The notes below the pieces were generated by a model, which saw nothing but the letters and a program-made list of their open reading frames with translations, was not told where the DNA came from and did no database searches. A stretch of 64,000 nucleotides of DNA from Streptomyces odontomachi (GTDB lineage: Bacteria > Actinomycetota > Actinomycetes > Streptomycetales > Streptomycetaceae): positions 108,377 through 172,376 of the forward strand of contig NZ_JAMJWG010000022.1 of the NCBI RefSeq assembly GCF_024435355.1. The letters are read 5' to 3'. Within the stretch, counting starts at the first letter, position 1. Each line of letters begins with the position of its first letter. Positions 8,027 through 21,955 of this stretch are shown here, in pieces. Made by a program: the position numbers and the translations under genes.

Positions 8027-9244
8027 CTACAGCCCGGCGGCGGCCCGCAGGGCGTCCACGCGGTCCGTGCGCTCCCAGGTGAACTCGGGAAGCTCGCGAC
8101 CGAAGTGGCCGTACGAAGCGGTCTTGGCGTAGATCGGACGGAGCAGGTCGAGGTCGCGGATGATCGCTGCGGGGCGGAGGTCGAAGACCTCGCCGATGGC
8201 GGCCTCGATCTTCTCGGGGTCCACGGCGTTCGTGCCGAAGGTCTCGACGAAGAGACCGACCGGCTCGGCCTTGCCGATGGCGTAGGCGACCTGGACCTCG
8301 CAGCGGGTGGCGAGGCCGGCGGCTACGACGTTCTTCGCGACCCAGCGCATGGCGTAGGCGGCGGAGCGGTCGACCTTGGAGGGGTCCTTGCCGGAGAAGG
8401 CGCCGCCGCCGTGGCGGGCCATGCCGCCGTAGGTGTCGATGATGATCTTGCGGCCGGTGAGACCGGCGTCACCCATGGGGCCGCCGATCTCGAAGCGGCC
8501 GGTCGGGTTCACCAGCAGGCGGTAGCCGTCGGTGTCGAGTTTGATGCCCTCGTCCACCAGGGCACGCAGCTCGGGCTCCACGACGAATTCGCGGACATCG
8601 GGGGTGAGCAGCGACTCCAGGTCGATGTCGCTGGCGTGCTGCGAGGAGACCACGACGGTGTCGAGACGGACCGCCTTGTCGCCGTCGTACTCGATGGTGA
8701 CCTGGGTCTTTCCGTCCGGGCGCAGGTACGGGATGGTGCCGTTCTTGCGGACGTCGGACAGCCGCAGGGAGAGCCGGTGGGCCAACCGGATGGGCAGCGG
8801 CATCAGCTCGGGCGTCTCGTCGCACGCGTACCCGAACATCAGGCCCTGGTCGCCCGCGCCCTGCCGGTCCAGCTCGTCGAGCTCCGCGGCAGCGCCCTCG
8901 ACCCGGGCCTCGTAGGCCGTGTCGACACCCTGGGCGATGTCCGGGGACTGGGAGCCGATGGACAGCGACACGCCGCAGGAGGCGCCGTCGAAGCCCTTCT
9001 TCGAGGAGTCGTAACCGATCTCCAGGATCTTGTCGCGTACCAGTTGAGCGATGGGCACATACGCCTGGGTCGTGACCTCGCCGGCCACATGGACCTGACC
9101 GGTGGTGATGAGGGTCTCAACGGCGACCCGGGATGCCGGGTCATCCTGCAGAAGTGCGTCGAGGATGGTGTCGCTGATCTGGTCGGCGATCTTGTCGGGG
9201 TGACCCTCGGTCACGGACTCCGAAGTGAAGAGACGGCGGGACAC
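8027..9244 (-). CDS. metK: S-adenosylmethionine synthetase
   Basis: Makes SAM from methionine and ATP in the cytosol. The 405 residues are a typical length. Seen: TEGHPDKIADQISD near the N-terminus, GAGDQGLMFGYA in the central domain, and the GGGAFSGKDPSKVDRSAAY loop towards the C-terminus, which are the standard ATP/methionine/metal-site motifs. The start has AGGGAG shortly upstream. It follows coaBC with a 312-bp gap and is closed by the hairpin at 7944-7990. In Streptomyces, SAM supply is linked to antibiotic production; that is background knowledge, not visible here. Confidence 0.97.
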   Translation of the reverse strand: MSRRLFTSESVTEGHPDKIADQISDTILDALLQDDPASRVAVETLITTGQVHVAGEVTTQAYVPIAQLVRDKILEIGYDSSKKGFDGASCGVSLSIGSQSPDIAQGVDTAYEARVEGAAAELDELDRQGAGDQGLMFGYACDETPELMPLPIRLAHRLSLRLSDVRKNGTIPYLRPDGKTQVTIEYDGDKAVRLDTVVVSSQHASDIDLESLLTPDVREFVVEPELRALVDEGIKLDTDGYRLLVNPTGRFEIGGPMGDAGLTGRKIIIDTYGGMARHGGGAFSGKDPSKVDRSAAYAMRWVAKNVVAAGLATRCEVQVAYAIGKAEPVGLFVETFGTNAVDPEKIEAAIGEVFDLRPAAIIRDLDLLRPIYAKTASYGHFGRELPEFTWERTDRVDALRAAAGL

Positions 9245-9556
9245 ATCGCTCCCTGGGGTTGCAGCGGCTGCTGGCTGATCATGTGTGGACGGGTCGGACA
9301 GAGAGGTCCAACGCCATCCGCGAACAGTTTATCGGGCGGAATGGTCCTTGGCCCGGGTGTCTCGCCACTTGAGCGAGCGCCCAGGCATCCGCACGACAAT
9401 ACGACGGTTCCACTTCGCTGGGGAAACGACACGTCGGAGCCATGTGAGTGCACTCCGTTTCATCCGAGGCCTCATACGGGTTCATCCGGCGTAGCCGAAT
9501 TTCCCCAGTTGGGGGTGGTGGGGTCGGCCGGGACCGGTGTGGTCGTGTTATGCCGG
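9245..9556. other. metK upstream region
   Basis: These 312 bp between coaBC and metK hold no plausible gene. I looked for a SAM riboswitch on the metK strand and found no recognisable core. The only structure noted is a small CCCC-AACT-GGGG hairpin near 9505-9515. Confidence 0.5.
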
Positions 9557-10777
9557 TCAGCCGAGGCCGTCGAGGGCGCCGAAGCGGTTGCCCACCAGGT
9601 CCCACACCACGTCGGCGAGGGCTTCCTTGGGTCCGTACGGCACCGGCGTCTCGGTACCGTCGGCGGAGAGCACCACGGCCTCGTTCTCCTCCGCGCCGAA
9701 GGTCTTGCGCTCCCCCACCTCGTTGACGACGAGCAGGTCGCAGCCCTTGCGACGGAGTTTGGCGCGCCCGTTCGCCAGGACGTCGTCGGTCTCGGCGGCG
9801 AAGCCCACGACGACCTGGCCGGGGCGCGGCCGGTCGGCGGACAACTCGGCGAGGATGTCGGGGTTGCGCACCAGGGTGAGGGGCTCGGGGTCCCGCCCCT
9901 CCGTCTTCTTGATCTTTCCGGTGGCGTAGGCGGCGGGCCGGAAGTCGGCCACGGCCGCCGCCATCACCACCGCGTCGGCGTCGGCAGCAGCCTTGAGCAC
10001 GGCTTCGCGCAGCTGGACGGCGGTCTCGACGTGCACGACGTCGACGCCGGCCGGGTCGGGCAGGTCCGTGTGGGCGGCCAGCAGGGTGACCCGGGCGCCA
10101 CGGGCCGCGGCGGTGCCGGCGAGGGCGTAGCCCTGCTTGCCGGAGGAACGGTTGCCCAGGAAGCGCACCGGGTCCAGCGGCTCCCGGGTGCCGCCGGCGC
10201 TCACCACGACATGCCGGCCGGTGAGGTCGGCCGGTCGGCTGCCGCGCGCCAGGGTGCGACGACACAGGTCGAAGATCTCGACGGGGTCGGGGAAGCGGCC
10301 CTTGCCGGTGTCGACGCCGGTGAGACGTCCGACGGCGGGCTCCACGACGAGGGCTCCGCGGCTGCGCAGGGTGGCGACGTTCTGCTGGGTGGCCGGGTGC
10401 TCCCACATCTCGGTGTGCATCGCCGGCGCGAAGACGACGGGGCAGCGGGCGGTGAGCAGGGTGTTGGTCAGCAGGTCGTCGGCGAGGCCGTGGGCGGCCT
10501 TGGCGAGCAGGTCGGCGGTGGCGGGGGCGACGACCACCAGGTCGGCGGACTGGCCGATGCGCACGTGCGGGACCTCGTGGACGTCGGAGAAGACGTCGGT
10601 GGCGACCGGGTGCCCGGAGAGGGCGGACCAGGTGGCGGCGCCGACGAAGCGCAGTGCCGACTCGGTCGGCACGACGCGTACGTCGTGTCCCGACTCGGTC
10701 AGCCGGCGCAGCAGCTCGCACGCCTTGTAGGCGGCGATGCCGCCGCTGACGCCCAGTACGACCTTCGGCCTGTCCAC
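9557..10777 (-). CDS. coaBC: Bifunctional phosphopantothenoylcysteine decarboxylase / phosphopantothenate-cysteine ligase
   Basis: Carries out two steps of coenzyme A synthesis. The N-terminal flavoprotein CoaC domain (about residues 1-190) begins KVVLGVSGGIAAYKACELLRR and contains the decarboxylase motif PAMHTEMWEHPATQ. The C-terminal CoaB domain shows VSAGGTREPLDPVRFLGNRSSGKQGYALA and the AAVADFRPA segment. I chose the GTG ending at 10777 (406 aa, GTG-GAC-AGG) because GGGGAG lies just upstream; a longer frame begins at 10915 but its extra 46 residues are not family-like. It follows rpoZ in the same direction. Confidence 0.95.
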   Translation of the reverse strand: MDRPKVVLGVSGGIAAYKACELLRRLTESGHDVRVVPTESALRFVGAATWSALSGHPVATDVFSDVHEVPHVRIGQSADLVVVAPATADLLAKAAHGLADDLLTNTLLTARCPVVFAPAMHTEMWEHPATQQNVATLRSRGALVVEPAVGRLTGVDTGKGRFPDPVEIFDLCRRTLARGSRPADLTGRHVVVSAGGTREPLDPVRFLGNRSSGKQGYALAGTAAARGARVTLLAAHTDLPDPAGVDVVHVETAVQLREAVLKAAADADAVVMAAAVADFRPAAYATGKIKKTEGRDPEPLTLVRNPDILAELSADRPRPGQVVVGFAAETDDVLANGRAKLRRKGCDLLVVNEVGERKTFGAEENEAVVLSADGTETPVPYGPKEALADVVWDLVGNRFGALDGLG

Positions 10778-11020
10778 CGTGCCTCCCCGCACTCGGCCCG
10801 CATCCGGGGCTCCTTCGTACTCCCCGTAATGCCCCCGCTGTTCCTGACATTCCCCATGACACACCACGGGCCCGGCAGCGGCGCTGCCGGGCCTGAGCTG
10901 TGGGCTCCGGTGCACGGTCCCCTGCCCCTGGCCGCCCCAAAGGTGCCGGGGCGCCCGCCGGAACCGACCGGAGGCCGGACCTGGCGGCGGGGGTGGCGCA
11001 GCGGTCGGGTGTCCGCCGGA

Positions 11021-11293
11021 CTACTGGCCCGAGCCCTCCACGGCCTCGGAGGTCAGCAGGCCCGCGTTGATCTCGCGCAGGGCGATGGAGAGCGGCTTCT
11101 CGTGGACATGGGTGTCGACGAGCGGACCGACGTACTCCAGGAGGCCCTCACCGAGCTGCGAGTAGTACGCGTTGATCTGGCGAGCGCGCTTGGCCGCGTA
11201 GATCACCAGGCTGTACTTCGAGTCGGTGGCCTCGAGGAGCTCGTCGATCGGGGGGTTGATGATGCCCTCGGGCGCGGTCGTGGAAGAGGACAC
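11021..11293 (-). CDS. rpoZ: DNA-directed RNA polymerase omega subunit
   Basis: 90 aa, the usual Streptomyces length. The sequence PEGIINPPIDELLEATDSKY and AAKRARQINAYYSQL is the conserved omega core that clamps the beta' C-terminal tail and aids assembly. The GTG at 11291-11293 gives VSSSTTAPEG. It lies between gmk and coaBC, the order gmk-rpoZ-coaBC-metK conserved across actinobacteria and in part across other bacteria. Confidence 0.96.
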   Translation of the reverse strand: MSSSTTAPEGIINPPIDELLEATDSKYSLVIYAAKRARQINAYYSQLGEGLLEYVGPLVDTHVHEKPLSIALREINAGLLTSEAVEGSGQ

Positions 11294-11427
11294 GCTCTGC
11301 CTTCCGAACGATGGGAGATGACCGGGCGATGCCCTCGTGCAAGTCACCAGGTCGCCGGGGCGGTGAGCGCCGCCGGCCACCGCAGGTGGTTCGGGCACGT
11401 GATGTCGGCTTGGACACCGCGCATCGA

Positions 11428-12021
11428 TCACATAACGTCCACCAAGGCTAGCAGCTCATGCGCCACATCCTCGACGGAGGTGTTGACGAGGGTGACGTCG
11501 AACTCGGACTCGGCGGCGAGCTCGACCCTGGCCGCGGCCAGCCGGCGCTCGACGACGTCCGGGGACTCGGTGCCGCGGCCGGTGAGCCTGCGCACCAGTT
11601 CGTCCCAGGAGGGCGGGGCGAGGAAGACGAGCCGGGCGTCCGACATGGTTTCCCGCACCTGGCGCGCGCCCTGGAGGTCGATCTCCAGCAGGACCGGCTC
11701 CCCGGCCTCCAGCCGCTCCAGCACGGCTCCCCGGGGGGTGCCGTAGCGGTGGCCGGCGAATTCGGCCCACTCGAGGAACTCGCCGTTGGCGATGAGCTTG
11801 TCGAACTCGTCGTCGGAGACGAAGAAATACTGGACGCCGTCCTGCTCGCCGGGGCGGGGTCGGCGCGTGGTGGCGGACACCGAGAGCCAGACCTCGGGGT
11901 ATGCCTTGCGCAAATGGGCGACGACCGTGCTCTTGCCGACCCCGGAGGGGCCGGAGAGCACGGTCAGCCGCGGACGTGCGTCCGGGGGCACGGGGGGTGT
12001 CCCCCGGGATGTTGCAGACAT
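11428..12021 (-). CDS. gmk: Guanylate kinase
   Basis: Phosphorylates GMP to GDP with ATP. 197 aa. The P-loop GPSGVGKS spans residues 24-31. GMP-binding residues lie in SVSATTRRPRPGEQDGVQYFF, and the lid/catalytic region includes EIDLQGARQV. It lies 38 bp downstream of mihF on the same strand and 134 bp upstream of rpoZ. Confidence 0.96.
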   Translation of the reverse strand: MSATSRGTPPVPPDARPRLTVLSGPSGVGKSTVVAHLRKAYPEVWLSVSATTRRPRPGEQDGVQYFFVSDDEFDKLIANGEFLEWAEFAGHRYGTPRGAVLERLEAGEPVLLEIDLQGARQVRETMSDARLVFLAPPSWDELVRRLTGRGTESPDVVERRLAAARVELAAESEFDVTLVNTSVEDVAHELLALVDVM

Positions 12022-12059
12022 GTAGCGATTATCCAGGGTCGCGGTCGGACCGGGAAACG

Positions 12060-12383
12060 TCAGGCGGCGTTGCCGCCGAACTCCCGCTCCAGGGACGCGA
12101 TCTGGTTGGAGCCGAGACCGCGCACCCGGCGGCTTTCGGAGATCCCGAGCCGCTCCATGATCTGCTTGGCGCGGACCTTGCCCACGCCCGGCAGGGACTC
12201 CAGGAGGGCGGAGACCTTCATCTTGCCGATGACGTCATTCTCCTGGCCCTGCTTGATGACCTCGTGAAGGGAGGCGCCGGAGTGCTTGAGTCGATTCTTG
12301 ACCTCGGCCCGCTCCCGGCGAGCCGCGGCGGCCTTTTCGAGCGCGGCTGCGCGCTGTTCGGGGGTAAGGGGCGGAAGAGCCAC
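12060..12383 (-). CDS. mihF: Actinobacterial integration host factor (sIHF/mIHF)
   Basis: Nucleoid-associated DNA-binding protein of 107 aa, the length of Streptomyces sIHF. An N-terminal long helix (residues about 8-32, rich in Ala/Arg/Glu) leads into a helix-two-turn-helix with LLESLPGVGKVRAKQIMERLG (residues 60-80), then RVRGLGSNQIASLEREF. The GTG ending at 12383 gives VALPPLTPEQ, the family N-terminus; a longer frame to 12446 is not family-like. It sits between pyrF and gmk, as in other actinobacteria. Confidence 0.96.
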   Translation of the reverse strand: MALPPLTPEQRAAALEKAAAARRERAEVKNRLKHSGASLHEVIKQGQENDVIGKMKVSALLESLPGVGKVRAKQIMERLGISESRRVRGLGSNQIASLEREFGGNAA

Positions 12384-12669
12384 GCCTACGTCACCTCGGA
12401 TGTCGAACTGTCGGATACGGACCGGTGAGGAACCTAGTCGCCCCACACCTGGGGAGCAACGAGCAACGCGTGTACCCGTACTCCCCCACTGCCTTGAGAG
12501 CGTGGGGGTAGCCCCACTCGACGGAGACTAGCGGCCAAGTCCGTCTGAGTCAGCGAGAACAGACGAAAAGTCCTGGTCAGCCTTGGATCGAGACGGACAT
12601 TGTGCGCAAATCATGCCGGTTTCACGGCTCGGCGGGGACAAATCGCCGACGATCCGACCAGGGAAATCG

Positions 12670-13512
12670 TCAGTCGGTGGGTGTGACGGCCCGTACCTCG
12701 GCGGCGAACCGGTCCGCTGCCGCGCGCAGCGCGGCCACCTCGGGCCCGGCGCGCAGCACGCCCCGACTCACGCTCGGCACGACGTTGCCGAGCGCGCCGC
12801 CGAAGACCGCGGGAAGATCGCGGGGCGTGGCGCCCTGGGCGCCGATGCCGGGGGCGAGCAGTGGACCGTTGATCTCGAGGTCGTAGGAGGAGAGGTTGCC
12901 GAGGGTGGCACCGACGACCGCCCCGAAGGAGCCGAGTGGTGCGCTGTCGGCGTTCTCGGCGGCCAGGTGGGTGAGCAGGGTCGCCGCGACGCTGCGCCCG
13001 TCCTCCCGTACCGCCCGCTGCACCTCGGCGCCTTCCGGATTCGAGGTCAGGACGAGCACGAAGAGGCCGCTGCCGGCCTTTTTTGCCAGGTCGACGGCGG
13101 GACGCAGGGAGCCGTAGCCGAGGTAGGGCGAGACCGTCAGAGCGTCCGCAAAGAGGGGCGCCTCGGGGTGCAGGAAGGTCTCGGCGTAGGCGCTCATGGT
13201 GGAGCCGATGTCGCCGCGCTTGGCGTCCATGATCACGAGCGCTCCGGCGGCGCGCGCGTCCTTGACGGTCCGTTCCAGGATCGCGATGCCACGCGAGCCG
13301 AACCGCTCGAAGAACGCGCTCTGCGGCTTCAGCACGGCGACGCGGTCGGCGAGCGCTTCGACGACGGTGCGGCTGAACCGCTCCAGGCCGGCGACGTCGT
13401 CGTCCAGCCCCCAGTCGGCGAGCAGCGAGCCGTGCGGGTCGATACCGACGCAGAGCGGACCGCGCTCGTCCATGGCGCGACGCAGCCGTGCACCGAAGGG
13501 TTCCGAGCTCAT
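12670..13512 (-). CDS. pyrF: Orotidine 5'-phosphate decarboxylase
   Basis: Last step of UMP synthesis. This is the long actinobacterial type (280 aa), with the catalytic DAKRGDIGS at residues 96-104 and LCVGIDPHGSLL near residue 20. The ATG ending at 13512 (MSSEPFG) has GGAGGAAG directly upstream; an earlier in-frame ATG at 13542 is less likely. It is the final gene of the pyr cluster, 150 bp after pyrD. Confidence 0.95.
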   Translation of the reverse strand: MSSEPFGARLRRAMDERGPLCVGIDPHGSLLADWGLDDDVAGLERFSRTVVEALADRVAVLKPQSAFFERFGSRGIAILERTVKDARAAGALVIMDAKRGDIGSTMSAYAETFLHPEAPLFADALTVSPYLGYGSLRPAVDLAKKAGSGLFVLVLTSNPEGAEVQRAVREDGRSVAATLLTHLAAENADSAPLGSFGAVVGATLGNLSSYDLEINGPLLAPGIGAQGATPRDLPAVFGGALGNVVPSVSRGVLRAGPEVAALRAAADRFAAEVRAVTPTD

Positions 13513-13662
13513 GGCTTCCTCCACTGGGGTCACATTGGTCACAAGGGTCTACGTCGAGCTACGTCAGCCGTACGAGATCAATCGCACAGCCGTCCGACAG
13601 TCAGGCATGCGGATGCATCAGGGGTGATGCGGCGAACGTATGGCGCGGCAGGGCGGGCGGCG

Positions 13663-14814
<1,152 letters not shown>

Positions 14815-14905
14815 GCGAAGTCCGTGAGGTGAGATCCGGGCGGGCGGGCGTGGTCCGGCCGTGGGGTGCGCCGCGCTCCGGCGCACCCCACGGCCTTGAC
14901 AGCGC

Positions 14906-18206
<3,301 letters not shown>

Positions 18207-18214
<8 letters not shown>

Positions 18215-19418
18215 GCTGGTCCTCCATCTGGGCGGTGTTCATCAAAGAGGTGAAGCGGTCGAAGAGGTACGCGGCGTCGTGCGGTCCTGCGGCCGCCTCG
18301 GGGTGGTACTGGACGCTGAACGCGGGCCGGTCCAGCAGCCTGAGCCCCTCGACGACCTGGTCGTTCAGGCAGACGTGGGTCACCTCGGCGCGCCCGTAGG
18401 GGGTGTCGCTGACCTTGTCCAGCGGGGCGTCGACGGCGAACCCGTGGTTGTGCGCGGTGACCTCGACCTTGCCCGTCGTGCGGTCCTGCACGGGCTGGTT
18501 GATGCCGCGGTGCCCGTACTTGAGCTTGAAGGTGCCGAAGCCGAGGGCGCGGCCGAGGATCTGGTTGCCGAAGCAGATACCGAAGAGCGGGATGCCGCGC
18601 TCCAGGACGGCCTGCATGACGGCGACCGGTCCGTCGGCGGTGGCCGGGTCGCCGGGCCCGTTGGAGAAGAACACCCCGTCCGGCTCGACGGCGAAGACGT
18701 CCTCGGCGCTCGCGGTGGCGGGCAGCACGTGGACCTCGATGCCCCGCTCGGCCATCCGGTGCGGGGTCATGCCCTTGATGCCGAGGTCGACGGCGGCGAC
18801 CTTGAAGCGCGCCGTGCCCGCCGGCAGCGGCGCACCGTCGGCGCCGAGCGCGGGGACCACGTACGGCTCCTTGGTGGCCACCTCGGCGGCGAGGTCGGCG
18901 CCGGCCATCTCGGCGGACTGGCGGACCTCGGCGAGCATGGTGCCCTCGTCGGGCATGGCGTGGTCGGAGAAGATGCCGACCCGCATGGCGCCCCGCTCGC
19001 GCAGGTGCCGGGTGAGGGCGCGGGTGTCGACGCCGCTGATCCCGACGACGCCCTGGGCGGTCAGCTCCTCGTCCAGGGTGCGCCGGGAGCGCCAGTTGGA
19101 CGGTACGCGTGCGGGGTCGCGTACGACGTAGCCGGCGACCCAGATGCGGGCCGACTCGGGGTCCTCGTCGTTGACGCCGGTGTTGCCGACGTGCGGGGCG
19201 GTCATCACCACGACCTGGCGGTGGTAGGAGGGGTCGGTGAGGGTCTCCTGGTAGCCGGTCATGCCGGTGGAGAAGACCGCCTCACCGAAGGTCTTCCCGG
19301 TGGCGCCGAAGGCCCGGCCGCGGAAGATCCGGCCGTCCTCCAGGACGAGCACGGCGGGCGGCGGCTGCCGGCGGGCGGAGCGCGGGGCGACTGCGCTGGT
19401 GGTCGGCGGGGTGGTCAT
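18207..19418 (-). CDS. carA: Carbamoyl-phosphate synthase small (glutaminase) subunit
   Basis: Class I glutamine amidotransferase that hydrolyses glutamine and channels ammonia to CarB. 403 aa. The triad is visible as C282 in FGICFGNQ, and H372 and E374 in SVQYHPEA. The oxyanion region reads SNGPGDPA. The ATG ending at 19418 overlaps the stop of the small upstream frame (19415-19417) as ATGA. The first 20 residues are a variable Thr/Pro/Arg-rich extension before AVLVLEDGR. Confidence 0.96.
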
Positions 19419-19621
19419 CGGGGCGCGCCTTCCGTGGTGGTGTGCTGGGACGGGTTCGCGGCGGTGCCGGCGGGCGGGTACCCGGCGGGGTGGCCTCCGG
19501 TGCCGGCGGGGCGGGAGCGGCCGGGGGTGGCCGCGCGGCCGCGCGCCGGTGGGCGGCCGGGAGCGGTGGATCCGCGGGATCCTGCGGTGCGGCCCGTGAC
19601 GGGTGCCGGGCGGGGTGTCAT
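19415..19621 (-). pseudogene. 68-codon ORF coupled to pyrC and carA, possible remnant
   Basis: This frame starts with an ATG overlapping the pyrC stop (ATGA, 19618-19621) and ends with a TGA overlapping the carA start (ATGA, 19415-19418). That is how a real, translationally coupled operon gene is placed. Its product (begins MTPRPAPVTGRTAGSRG) is rich in Pro, Arg, Gly and Thr, has no hydrophobic segment and resembles no family I know. In S. coelicolor I recall a longer gene here encoding a small membrane protein with a PH-like domain. I infer that the coding interval was shortened or replaced while the coupling signals survived. It may instead be an active short peptide gene. Confidence 0.4.
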
Positions 19622-20904
19622 GCGAGCTTCCCGTCGGCGAGCGTGGGCCTGCCGCGCAGCCAGGTGTGCGTGACCCGGCCGGGCAGCTCACGCCCCTCGT
19701 AGGGGGAGTTCCGGCTGCGGGACGCGAAGGCCGTCGGGTCCACCTGCCCACGGTAGGCCGGATCGACGAGTGTGAGGTTGGCCGGCTCACCTGCCGAGAC
19801 GGGCCGGCCGTGGCCGCGCAGCCGGCCTATCGCCGCGGGCCGTGACGACATCCGGTCGGCGACGCCCGCCCAGTCCAGCAGCCCGGAGTCGACCATGGTG
19901 TGCTGGACGACCGAGAGCGCGGTCTCCAGGCCGACCATGCCCATGGCAGCGGCGGCCCACTCGCAGTCCTTGTCCTCGTGGGGGTGCGGGGCGTGGTCGG
20001 TGGCGACGCAGTCGATGGTGCCGTCGGCGAGGGCCTCGCGCAGCGCCAGCACGTCGGACTCGGTGCGCAGCGGCGGGTTCACCTTGTAGACGGGGTTGTA
20101 GCTGCGCACCAGTTCGTCGGTGAGCAGCAGGTGGTGCGGGGTGACCTCGGCGGTGACCTGCCAGCCCTTCGACTTGGCCCAGCGCACGATCTCCACCGAC
20201 CCGGCCGTGGACAGGTGGCAGACGTGCACCCGGGAGCCGACGTGCGCGGCGAGCAGCACGTCGCGGGCGATGATCGACTCCTCGGCCACCGCCGGCCAGC
20301 CGCCCAGCCCCAGCTCGGCGGAGACGACGCCCTCGTTCATCTGGGCGCCCTCGGTGAGGTGCGGCTCCTGGGCGTGCTGGGCGACCACACCGTCGAACGC
20401 CTTCACGTACTCCAGCGCCCGGCGCATGATCACGGCGTCGTCGACGCACTTGCCGTCGTCGGAGAAGACGGTGACCCCGGCGGCCGAGTCGTGCATGGCG
20501 CCCAGCTCGGCGAGCTTGCTGCCGGCCAGGCCGACGGTGACCGCTCCGACGGGCTGCACATCGCAGTAGCCGTACTCCCGGCCGAGCCGCCAGACCTGCT
20601 CGACGACGCCCGCGGTGTCGGCGACCGGGAAGGTGTTGGCCATGGCGTGTACGGCGGTGTAGCCGCCGGATGCGGCGGCCCGGGTGCCGGTGAGCACGGT
20701 CTCGGAGTCCTCGCGGCCCGGCTCGCGCAGATGCGTGTGCAGGTCGACCAGGCCGGGCAGCAGGACGCGGCCGGCGGCCTCGACGACGTCGGCGCCGTCG
20801 GCGCTCAGGCCGTGGCCCACGGCCTCGATGACCTCGCCGTCGATCAGGACGTCCTGCGGCTGGCCGCCGAGCACCTTCGCGCCACGGATCAGGGTCTTGC
20901 TCAT
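19618..20904 (-). CDS. pyrC: Dihydroorotase
   Basis: Cyclises carbamoyl-aspartate to dihydroorotate. 428 aa, class I amidohydrolase. The metal motif is H56-T-H58-LREPG in LVDLHTHLREPG. Downstream ligand regions are HVCHLST and CVATDHAPHPHEDK, the latter carrying the catalytic Asp. It begins 6 bp after the pyrB stop and overlaps the next small frame by ATGA, which supports a single polycistronic pyr message. Confidence 0.96.
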   Translation of the reverse strand: MSKTLIRGAKVLGGQPQDVLIDGEVIEAVGHGLSADGADVVEAAGRVLLPGLVDLHTHLREPGREDSETVLTGTRAAASGGYTAVHAMANTFPVADTAGVVEQVWRLGREYGYCDVQPVGAVTVGLAGSKLAELGAMHDSAAGVTVFSDDGKCVDDAVIMRRALEYVKAFDGVVAQHAQEPHLTEGAQMNEGVVSAELGLGGWPAVAEESIIARDVLLAAHVGSRVHVCHLSTAGSVEIVRWAKSKGWQVTAEVTPHHLLLTDELVRSYNPVYKVNPPLRTESDVLALREALADGTIDCVATDHAPHPHEDKDCEWAAAAMGMVGLETALSVVQHTMVDSGLLDWAGVADRMSSRPAAIGRLRGHGRPVSAGEPANLTLVDPAYRGQVDPTAFASRSRNSPYEGRELPGRVTHTWLRGRPTLADGKLA

Positions 20905-20910
20905 GTCGGG

Positions 20911-21933
20911 TTACTTCTCCTCGGCCGATTCGGTGGTGGCCGCCGGGCGCTCGCCGGACGGGTGGGGGGTGGTGGCGGGTTCGTTGCCGCCGAGCAGCAG
21001 GTAGAGGACCGCCATGCGGATGGACACGCCGTTGGTGACCTGTTCGACGACGGTGCAGCGGTCGGAGTCGGCGACCTCGGCGGTGATCTCCATGCCGCGG
21101 ACCATGGGGCCGGGGTGCATGACGATGGCGTGCACCGGCATCTTCGCCATCCGGTTCGCGTCCAGCCCGTAGCGACGCGTGTACTCGCGCTCGGTCGGGA
21201 AGAAGGCGGCGCTCATGCGCTCGCGCTGTACCCGCAGCATCATCACGGCGTCGGACTTCGGCAGCACGGCGTCCAGGTCGTAGGAGACCTCGCAGGGCCA
21301 GTGCTCGACACCGACGGGCAGCAGGGTGGGCGGTGCGACGAGGGTCACCCGGGCGCCGAGGGTGTGCAGCAGGTCGACGTTGGAGCGGGCCACCCTGCTG
21401 TGCAGGATGTCGCCGACGACCGTGACGCGCTGTCCGGCGAGGTCCCGGCCGAGGGTTTCGGTGCCGTCGTCGCCGCGACCGACGAGGCGGCGGCGGAGCG
21501 TGAAGGCGTCCAGGAGGGCCTGGGTGGGGTGCTGGTGGGTGCCGTCCCCCGCGTTGATCACGGCGGCGTCGATCCAGCCGGAGGCGGCGAGGCGGTGCGG
21601 GGCGCCGGAGGCGGGGTGCCGGATGACGACGGCGTCCACGCCCATCGCCTCCAGGGTCTGTGCGGTGTCCTTCAGCGACTCGCCCTTGGAGACCGAGGAG
21701 CCCTTGGCGCTGAAGTTGATGACGTCGGCGGAGAGCCGCTTCTCGGCGGCCTCGAAGGAGATCCGGGTGCGGGTGGAGTCCTCGAAGAAGAGGTTGACCA
21801 CGGTGCGGCCGCGCAGGGTCGGCAGTTTCTTGATCGGACGGTCGGCTACCCGGGCCATCTCCTCGGCGGTGTCGAGGATGAGGACCGCGTCGTCGCGGGT
21901 GAGGTCGGCGGCCGAGATGAGATGGCGCTTCAT
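20911..21933 (-). CDS. pyrB: Aspartate carbamoyltransferase catalytic chain
   Basis: Condenses carbamoyl phosphate with aspartate. 340 aa. The carbamoyl-phosphate loop STRTR is at residues 53-57 (FFEDSTRTRISFE). Also present are KGSSVSKGES, GDGTHQHPTQALLDAF and MHPGPMVRG. The C-terminal 25 or so residues (after LLLGGNEPA) are a variable Ser/Thr/Glu tail. GGAG lies 8 nt before the ATG. No pyrI regulatory subunit is nearby, as expected for Gram-positives. Confidence 0.96.
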   Translation of the reverse strand: MKRHLISAADLTRDDAVLILDTAEEMARVADRPIKKLPTLRGRTVVNLFFEDSTRTRISFEAAEKRLSADVINFSAKGSSVSKGESLKDTAQTLEAMGVDAVVIRHPASGAPHRLAASGWIDAAVINAGDGTHQHPTQALLDAFTLRRRLVGRGDDGTETLGRDLAGQRVTVVGDILHSRVARSNVDLLHTLGARVTLVAPPTLLPVGVEHWPCEVSYDLDAVLPKSDAVMMLRVQRERMSAAFFPTEREYTRRYGLDANRMAKMPVHAIVMHPGPMVRGMEITAEVADSDRCTVVEQVTNGVSIRMAVLYLLLGGNEPATTPHPSGERPAATTESAEEK

Positions 21934-21955
21934 CGTTCAGGCTCCGTAGGGCTGC

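Noticed and set aside
9245..9556. SAM riboswitch upstream of metK
   Set aside because: No recognisable SAM-I/II/IV core or paired regulatory stems on the metK strand.
7583..11746. 1387-codon plus-strand frame opposite priA, metK, coaBC and rpoZ
   Set aside because: Crosses several real genes and their intergenic regions on the other strand and has no family-like sequence; a GC-frame artefact.
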